64,000 bases of DNA from Tenodera sinensis (Eukaryota > Arthropoda > Insecta > Mantodea > Mantidae), in the NCBI GenBank assembly GCA_030765045.1, contig CM060964.1:152051205-152115204 (forward strand). Reading direction: 5' to 3'. The notes beneath the pieces were generated by a model. That model did not search any database. It had not been told where the DNA came from and worked only from the letters and a program-made list of their open reading frames with translations. Position numbers and translations under genes: made by a program. Positions 57,775 through 64,000 of the stretch are shown here, one piece after another. Position 1 is the stretch's first letter. Every line of letters begins with the position of its first letter.

Positions 57775-58013
57775 CATGAGCGTCGGCAGACATTTTTCCA
57801 GGGGGGGGCACATGTTTGAAATTTGCAATCAGATAATATCAATTCACTATTTTATTGTCAAAATTTATAATATTCGTTGCATATAACCATGTTAATTTGT
57901 GTTAAATAGAAATTGATCTTTTAAAATAGTAGTTTAATAGTCAGTAATTGATTGCACATTAAGTTGACCAACTTCCAGGGAGGGGCCGCGGCCCCCCCTT
58001 CGCGACGCCCATG
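57775..58013. mobile_element. 239-bp MITE with GC-rich ends and an 8-bp TSD
   Basis: Identical 8-bp TSDs CTAGGAAC lie at 57767-57774 and 58014-58021. Inverted ends read CATGAGCGTCGGC and CATGGGCGTCGCG, each followed by a G-rich stretch (CCAGGGGGGGG and AAGGGGGGGCC). The interior is AT-rich and non-coding. The 8-bp TSD allows hAT, P or Merlin affiliation; I cannot decide. Confidence 0.88.
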
Positions 58014-58184
58014 CTAGGAACTTTAAGATTTTAGGACCACAAAAAAGAGTGCCTGGAATAGCTTGTAGACACCAGTTGCACTTCCATGTTATGCCAATCT
58101 TACTAGTTACCACTCACTGAAAATTCCTTTTCTGCACCTCAATTACCGTTTGTGCTGGGAATGCATTAACTCTTAGTAAAACCT

Positions 58185-58450
58185 GCCATATACCATCCGG
58201 CTGCTCTAACCATTAAGCTATCATGGCCAACATGCCGACACGACATAAAATTCTCCAACTCGTATTTTTCCCTATTAACCACACAAGATCTCAAGGTCAA
58301 ATCAATGTAATTAATGTTCTTCCACACAAGAGCCGTGTGTAGGACAGGATTGGAAAGGGTAGAGTGAGACTGAAAAATATAATGCCATGACCGGGATTTG
58401 AACCACAGATCTATTGATTACCGTCTGTATGATAGCTTATTGGTTAGAGC
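58185..58450 (-). repeat. Tandem tRNA-like SINE dimer, reverse orientation
   Basis: Two tRNA-like heads about 218 bp apart lie in the same orientation. The first has a B box (GGTTCAAATCC complement near 58395) with GCTCTAACCAATAAGCTATC at about 58431-58450. The second has TTGGCCATGATAGCTTAATG and GGTTAGAGCAGCCGGATGG at about 58195-58230. The spacer includes CTCTACCCTTTCCAATCC and AGTTGGAGAATTTTATG, also seen at 26371-26640. Confidence 0.6.
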
Positions 58451-58454
58451 GCAA

Positions 58455-59445
58455 AGTTTTAATGGTTATTTCTTTCAACAAACTTATGGCTTGGCAATGG
58501 ATAGCCCACTTTCGCCATTTTTTGCTAATTTTTTAATGAGCTTTTTTAAATACAAATTCCTAAATCATTCCCTTTAGTTTTTAAAATATGGTACATATAT
58601 GTGGATGACATTTTTGCTGCAGTCCCTGAGAAACACATAAATGACGCTTTAGAACTTTCAGATTTCAAAGCCATAAAATTCACTCCAGAAACAGAAAATA
58701 ATGGCTGCCTTCCATTCCTAGATATAAAAATTAAAAAAACGTAACAATAGATTGTATTTTGGCATTTATAGAAAGTCTACTCATACTGATAATTACATAA
58801 AACATAAGTTTTAATCCTTTTTCATATAAATTTGCTGTTTTCAATATTTTAATTTATAAGTTAATAAATATACCCCTTAATAAGGAAGAATTTAACACAG
58901 AATAAGAACACATTATCAACACTGCAGTAATTAATGGTTTTAATACAGATTTTATGCATAGAAAGGTAGAAAAATTTAAATATCAAAAGGCTGTTAAAGA
59001 AGTTTCTACCCTCAAGAAAATGAAAGATGATTGTATTTTTAAAAGGTTCACTTACCATCCTTGGGCTAATAGAAAATTTTTACAAACATTTTTAAAGAAG
59101 ATGGAATAACTTTGGTCCCTCAAAATAAATTTAATATAAAAATGTACTAACTTTTTCTAAAAAGGATAAAATTCCAAATTATAAAAAATCTGACATTTAT
59201 CAATTTAGCTGTCTGGATTGTGAGAGAGTTTACATTGGTAAAACTAAACATCATTTGGAGACTAGAATGAAGAATTTTAGAAATATTAAATATAAACAGA
59301 TTGATAAATCAGTTGTGGCTTTTCACTTTTGGTCATTTAATCATTAAATAAATCCAGAGGTTAGATTATTATAACAATTAAATGGACCTATAGATTTAAT
59401 GGTTTGGGAAAAGCTTAATTTTAAAAAACAGGAACTACATTATGA
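58455..59445 (+). pseudogene. Penelope-like element: reverse transcriptase end and GIY-YIG endonuclease
   Basis: In changing frames the + strand reads QQTYGLAMDSPLSPFFANFL (about 58472-58531; family motif GLAMGSPLSP), YVDDIFAAVPEKHINDAL (about 58595), FTPETENNGCLPFLDIKI and, after degraded sequence, DIYQFSCLDCERVYIGKTKH (about 59190-59250), the GIY-YIG nuclease motif in its DIY/YIG form, then VRLL...GPIDLMVWEKLNF. This reverse transcriptase plus C-terminal GIY-YIG order defines Penelope-like elements. Many stops make it non-functional. The 5' half is missing. Confidence 0.85.
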
Positions 59446-59449
59446 ATTT

Positions 59450-60155
59450 TGAAATACCACCAATAAATTGTATTTATGTTCTTGTTTTCAAAGGTTGGCA
59501 ATGCATAGATCTTTTGGGTAGTTGAGTACCTGTAGCTATGGTAACTGTTTTTAAATAAAGCTTTAAAAATGTGGTGGAAGAACCATGAAACATGTCAGCA
59601 GCATTTAAGGACATGCAGCATTTACTAAGATAAGGGAAGTTTTTAGTCTTAAATTTTTTAGTTTAGATTCTGTTGCTTCACTGTTAATAGCTTCGATTTG
59701 TCATTGAATTTCCCTTCCTAGTATTATTAAAAATGTATAAAACCCAATAAACTTAATTCCAGAGCAAAGGTTTTTGTGCAGTAATGTTTTTATACAGTAC
59801 ACTAAAACATATTTTAAATTTAGTAAATAATGTCCCTATCTATAATTGATTTACCTTGTATTGCATTCCTCTTATATGTTTGTTAATTTATTTGATATAA
59901 TAAGGTTAATTACTATTTGCTGTAAGCTATAATACATTACATACAGTTATGTGTAACATAATTACTTTTTGGCATATCCTGTTGTATGAGTGTCATGTTC
60001 AGTATCTGAGTTAAGGATTAATAAAATTGAATTGATAAGATTTAATGGGTCAGTGTACACTTTCAGCTTCACTTATTAAAGTTTCGAGAACCGTTGCTCC
60101 CATCATCTAAGGACTTACTGGGGTCAGGATGTGGAATCTTGCTTGGCATGGACAA
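59450..60155. other. AT-rich spacer between two Penelope-like fragments
   Basis: This probably includes 3' untranslated sequence of one or both elements. I see no gene. Confidence 0.35.
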
Positions 60156-60159
60156 TGAG

Positions 60160-60640
60160 TGAAAGCTGAAGCTATCTGGCAGTTTCTGTCCAAGCTGTCT
60201 CTGGGCAAGGTTTCATAGTTGATTGTTCAATCAGTGTATTGGTAATGTAAATTCTTTCTCATATCGTGGGTGCTGTAGGTATTGCTGTGTTTGAACAATT
60301 TAACACCTAAGTGTACATTATGGTGTTTGGCTCAAAAGTAACTTGCTGTTGTTGAGTTATCTGTTTAGTTTAATACACACCGGAAATGATCTGTCATTTG
60401 AGATACTATGTTCCTCTTTGTTTTTCCCACATTTACTTGGTTGCAATCTGTACAGCTGATTAGGTAAATGCCAGATTTCTTTTTTTCTGGAATTTTGTTT
60501 TTAAGTGCAGAAGCAAGATTCTTTATCTTGCATGTGGTGCTGTTTTTATAATTAATACGGTGATGGTCATGAGCTTTTGACTCTTTTTTTATCTCGGGTC
60601 GTGGTACTGGATGGAATGAACATACACTCGGGATTAGCTT
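60160..60640 (-). pseudogene. Second Penelope-like fragment with GIY-YIG domain
   Basis: The minus strand reads RINYKNSTTCKIKNLASALK, KSGIYLISCTDCNQVNVGKT (about 60509-60450), QMTDHFRCVLN, one stop, then TDNSTTASYF.AKHHNVHLG. GIY is intact and the YIG segment reads NVG, so the second catalytic tyrosine position is changed. It belongs to a different subfamily from 58455-59445 and lies in the opposite direction, tail to tail with it. Confidence 0.82.
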
Positions 60641-60644
60641 TAGT

Positions 60645-61395
60645 GAAATATTTTATTCACACCTTCTTGTTCACAGTATTTAAATCGTATTTTTTATAAT
60701 AAATCGTATCACAGTAGTAAGTCTTTTATTTCAGTGGATCGACTTCCCTAGCATCGCAGAGATTTAATATCTGAAAGTTTAGCGATATTTCGCTAAATGT
60801 GTTTTCTATCACTTTACACTTCGTCTATTTTACGTCCTTTCATTTAATTGCACACTTCGTATTAACTAACTTGTTAAAGTTAGCAAATGTCTCACTTATT
60901 CTACTCAAATTAATGGTCTTAAAACACTTAGCAATTTTACTTTCACTATTTTATGACGCGCACACACAAAAATGCGTCCATCTACACCAAAGACCCAGAC
61001 GCTAATAACTAGACAATTGGCGCCGCATTACACTTCTTTTTGTGTACATCCGCGTATGCGTTCATCAAATAGTTCCCGCATTGTTAGGGAAGCGATCCTT
61101 AGCCATTCACACTTAGTTCAAACCTGCCCCACTTGGAGCGCTCTTTTGTTGACACATTTTTAACACGTAGTTTCCGTTCTTCCTAATAGAGTGGCTAAGG
61201 ATCTGTGTTCTGTGCATTCTCCCTTCGCTTTCAATATTGAACACATATAATTCTTTAAACAAACTTAATTGTTCGTCACAATGAACCATAGTAACATGTT
61301 TTCGTCATTTAACTAACTCATACTAACATCAAAAACAAATTACACTCTTAACAAATATTCACATAAACGATTTTCTTTTGGGGTCTTTGGGGTCT
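60645..61395. other. Unclassified sequence upstream of the CR1-like element
   Basis: Composition is less AT-rich between 60955 and 61140. No domain was recognised. A TTGGCGCC at 61017-61024 recalls a primer-binding site but no LTR pair could be shown. Confidence 0.3.
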
Positions 61396-61453
61396 TAGAC
61401 AAAAGAGCAGTCGAGCAGTGCGGACATACCAGGGACCAGGTACCTGCAGAACA

Positions 61454-62260
61454 ATGGATGTGGATCTGGTGCTTTACCGGGCGAGGATAGGAATGTGGAC
61501 GGGCCGGTGTTCGCGGATAGCAGGTAGCGAGCGGGCAGAAGCGACCGGAACTTCGAAGAAATGCTATTTTATGGTTTTTGTATTGGCAAGTTTACTTGTG
61601 ATAGGAGGAATCGAACTAAATCCTGGGCCTGTTGGAAACACGACAGCTGATGAAAGATGTGGGAACTGCAACAAGGCACTGAGGTCAGGTCTTCGGTGTA
61701 GCACTTGTGCGAAATGGTACCATTTGGGCTGCCAAAAAATAAAGAAGGACCAGGACATTGAAGAAAATTGGGCATGCAAAGACTGCAGGGGTAATGACAT
61801 CGGCACTACAAACCAGAAAAAACTGGAGCAGCTACAGGAGGAAGTGCGGGAATTAAGAGAGAAGCTGAAAGATGCAGAAGAAAAAATCCAGAGGCTTGAA
61901 GAAGAAAATCGCCAACTAAGAAAGCCACGAGAAGAGGAGGGTGGAAAAAAAGATGAGAAATCATGTCTAATAATAGGAGACTCCATTATAAGACATGCAG
62001 GAAACCCAAACGCGGAGTTAGTTTGCTATCCTGGCATAAGGGCCGATGGTCTACAGAGGGAAATCGAGAGGAAGCAAAACGAGACGGAAAATGACTACCG
62101 GACGATTGTGTTGCACGTTGGAAGTAATGACCTAAAGAGGAGCGTTAATTATGCAATGGGGGACATGTACGACCTCGTTAACACGACAAAACAACTGTTT
62201 CCTTCAGCAAAAGTCGTTGTTAGTGGAGTTTTGAGGCGAAGCGATGTCACCTGGAGGTGA
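61454..62260 (+). pseudogene. CR1-like ORF1: 2A-like motif, PHD-like finger, coiled coil, SGNH esterase (frameshifted)
   Basis: From ATG at 61454 (268 codons). Residues 37-51 are hydrophobic and run into GGIELNPGP (51-59), a 2A-like ribosome-skipping motif in which the usual D before (I/V)E is G. Residues 69-111 hold C69-C72-C82-C85-H90-C93-C108-C111, a PHD-like zinc finger. Residues 120-160 are heptad-like (LEQLQEEVRELREKLKDAEE). Residues 172-268 start an SGNH hydrolase with GDS (175-177) and GSND (223-226). The frame stops at 62260. The remaining esterase sequence follows in other frames (NDAFSWVAERFNVQFLGPNS from about 62262; HLNRRGSSNLAALFERVTKW from about 62341), without the catalytic D before HLN. 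ORF1 proteins of CR1 elements are thought to act as RNA-binding chaperones; the esterase role is unclear. Confidence 0.85.
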
Positions 62261-62462
62261 ATGATGCATTTTCGTGGGTAGCAGAGCGATTTAACGTGCA
62301 GTTTTTGGGCCCAAATTCGTGGATTAGTAACTGGGACTTTGCACCTTAATCGAAGAGGATCTTCAAATTTGGCAGCGTTGTTCGAGAGAGTAACCAAGTG
62401 GACCGATGGCATCGAGGTGCAGGAACAGCAGTGACATAAACTCCTAGGAAACGACAATTCAG

Positions 62463-64000
62463 AGGTAAGGACTGATTCTTTAAGGCTGTTACAGGTAAAT
62501 TGTCGTAGTATTGTGAATAAGACCGTAGAATTTTGGAATTTAGTAGAAATATGTAATCCAAATGTAATTATAGGTACGGAATCATGGCTGAGCATTGATA
62601 TTAATGACGCGGAAGTATTTAGATCAGATTACAGGGTGTTCAGAAGGGACAGGGACGGCAGGGGAGGGGGGATTTTTATTTGTACTAAATCAGAATTAAG
62701 CAGCAAAGTATTGTGGGTTGAAGAGGGTGTAGAAATCATGGCAATAGAAATTATCGATCAAAGAAATGAAGGGAACAATGTAACAATAATAGCTTGCTAC
62801 AGACCACCTGGCGAATGCGACTATGTAACTCTCCATAAACTAGTGGCAAAAATCGCTTCTGAAACACGACACAATATTATCTTAGCAGGAGATTTAAATC
62901 TGCCAAACGTGAACTGGGAGTACAGTTAATAGGAGGCGAAGCTCAAAATCTGGTTAACCTTCTCATCTGGGATCAGGGGCTATTGCAAGTTGTTAAAACA
63001 GGTACCCGGCAATCAGCTGTACTGGATGTATTTTTATGCGGGCCGGAATCATTGTTTTCCTCATACGCGGTTTTACCAGGTATAAGTGACCACAGCAGTG
63101 TACAACTAGAACTCAACTGAAAGGGGGCGGAAAAACCGGTCTGAAGGGGAAGAAGTAATTAGTTGGAATTTTCACAGTGCTGACGTGACCGCTATTCAAA
63201 TATTCCTCCGTGAACAATATAGGCTATTTGTACAATCTGCTTCCGGGGTAAATGCAACATGGGTTAGTTTCAAAACACTGATTTCGGAAACAATTAAAAA
63301 GCACGTTCCATACAAAATTATTAAACAAAACGCTGATCCAGAATTTTATACAAAATCTATTAGGATACTTAAAAGAAAAGCCAGGCGAGCGTTTAATAAA
63401 AGGAAGAAATCCGAATGGCATTTTAATAGATTTAAGGAATTGTCTAAACAATTACAAGACGAAAAGTTGCAAGCACAAGAACGGTTTTTTGAACAAAATT
63501 TTGGCGGGACAAATAACTGTTGGAGATCCTTTTACAACTACGTAAATAGACGCAGGGGCAATAAAGAGAGTATACCAGATCTTAGCGTAAATGGGATTGC
63601 TATAGTAAGCTATAATGACAAAGCGAACGCAGTAAATTCACATTTTGTATCTATTTTTCATAAATTGGATGATAATGCTGAACAGGTAATTGGAGATAGT
63701 GGGGAATCTACTTTTCAAATAATGGCTTGCAAATTACGCAAAAGGATCAAGCTGTGGCAGAAGTGAAAGTCGAGGGGGCCCGATAACACACCTACTGAAA
63801 TATTGAAGATTGGGGGAGAAGCTGTGATTCCCTATCTAATGTTTTTGTTTAACATGTCAATCAATAACTGTGACTTACCAGAAGACTGGAAAACCGCTAT
63901 TGTAGCTCCTATTTATAAAGGGGGTAATAAAACAGAAATAAATAATTATCGACCAGTTAGTTTAACGTCAATAGTGTGTAAGTTGATGGAGCATTTAATA
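62463..64000 (+). pseudogene. CR1-like ORF2: endonuclease and reverse transcriptase start, frameshifted
   Basis: The frame RTDSLRLLQVNCRSIVNKTV starts near 62475 and runs to 62929 with the endonuclease motifs LQVNCRS, GTESWL, ACYRPP and LAGDLNLP. A frameshift near 62929 continues AQNLVNLLIWDQGLLQVV and PGISDHSSVQLEL to about 63117. After another shift, 63150-63766 encodes the basic linker (SIRILKRKARRAFNKRKKSE; NFGGTNNCWRSFYNYVNRRR). A further shift gives TPTEILKIGGEA, LPEDWKTAIVAPIYKGG and NNYRPVSLTS of reverse transcriptase blocks 1-2, reaching the window end. Confidence 0.88.

Larger units (their letters stand above)
61396..64000 (+). mobile_element. CR1-like non-LTR retrotransposon, 5' end to the reverse transcriptase start, cut by the window edge
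   Basis: The element begins close to 61396, where AT-rich flank gives way to a GC-richer leader. It has ORF1 (61454 onward) with an esterase domain and ORF2 (about 62463 onward) with an apurinic-type endonuclease and the beginning of the reverse transcriptase (NNYRPVSLTSIVCKLMEHLI at 63941-64000). Both frames carry a few frameshifts, so this is a fairly recent but inactive copy. Base composition is richer in GC than neighbouring DNA. Confidence 0.88.

Noticed and set aside
60645..61060. Solo LTR with a primer-binding site at TTGGCGCC
   Set aside because: No second LTR, no TG...CA boundaries with TSD and no polypurine tract could be shown; the 8-bp match alone is not enough.
61564..61986. Serine-rich minus-strand protein
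   Set aside because: It is the antisense of the CR1-like ORF1, which has clear domain structure on the + strand.

Overview
The window looks like nuclear DNA from a large, AT-rich, transposon-packed insect genome. The one clear host gene is spliced and encodes a protein most like arthropod SCAR/WAVE. The repeat spectrum is dense and old: hAT, pogo/Tigger, a long-spacer DDE transposon, R2-like, Ingi/I-like, CR1-like and Penelope-like elements, and tRNA-derived SINEs. A polyneopteran such as a cockroach or termite is my best guess, but the sequence does not prove it. There are no prokaryotic features, rRNA genes or CRISPR arrays.

Layout. About 1-22800 is the 3' part of a SCAR/WAVE gene on the + strand: a proline-rich exon (7020-7548), a 12.7-kb intron, a WH2 exon (20236-20365) and the terminal connector/acidic exon (20446-20624). 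Upstream exons, including the N-terminal WAVE homology domain, lie outside the window. The upstream intron holds a 5-kb LINE (1697-6747, minus) interrupted by a small DNA transposon (2218-3099). The long intron holds a LINE 3' end, SINEs, a decayed hAT gene, an unidentified transposase-like fragment and another LINE tail.

From about 23 kb onward everything recognisable is mobile DNA, much of it nested with readable target-site duplications (TSDs): a LINE deletion derivative (23240-23777); a pogo-like element (23828-25740); a 6.3-kb hAT (26058-32376) carrying further insertions; a DDE fragment (32650-33125); an R2-like retrotransposon (35335-40124, minus) split by a satellite-bearing insertion and by a chimeric LINE; a deleted hAT (40167-41946); and a LINE ORF1 remnant split by a 4.3-kb DNA transposon (45335-49615) whose 484-codon transposase frame is open. 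Then come a Tigger-like element (51005-54693) containing a roughly 3-kb inverted repeat, two small TIR elements, two Penelope-like fragments in opposite orientation, and a CR1-like LINE running off the right edge (61396-64000) whose ORF1 has a 2A-like motif, a PHD-like finger, a coiled coil and an SGNH esterase domain.

The genes do not form a pathway. The host gene would act in Arp2/3-dependent actin assembly. The rest is a layered record of insertions, in which excising a younger element in silico often restores the reading frame of the older one. The strongest candidates for a second look are the long-spacer (82-residue) DDE transposon, the 1-kb-armed inverted repeat with an unknown cysteine-rich ORF in its loop, the Ingi/RIME-like pair of LINE deletion derivatives, the template-switch LINE chimera, and the 2A-containing CR1 ORF1.
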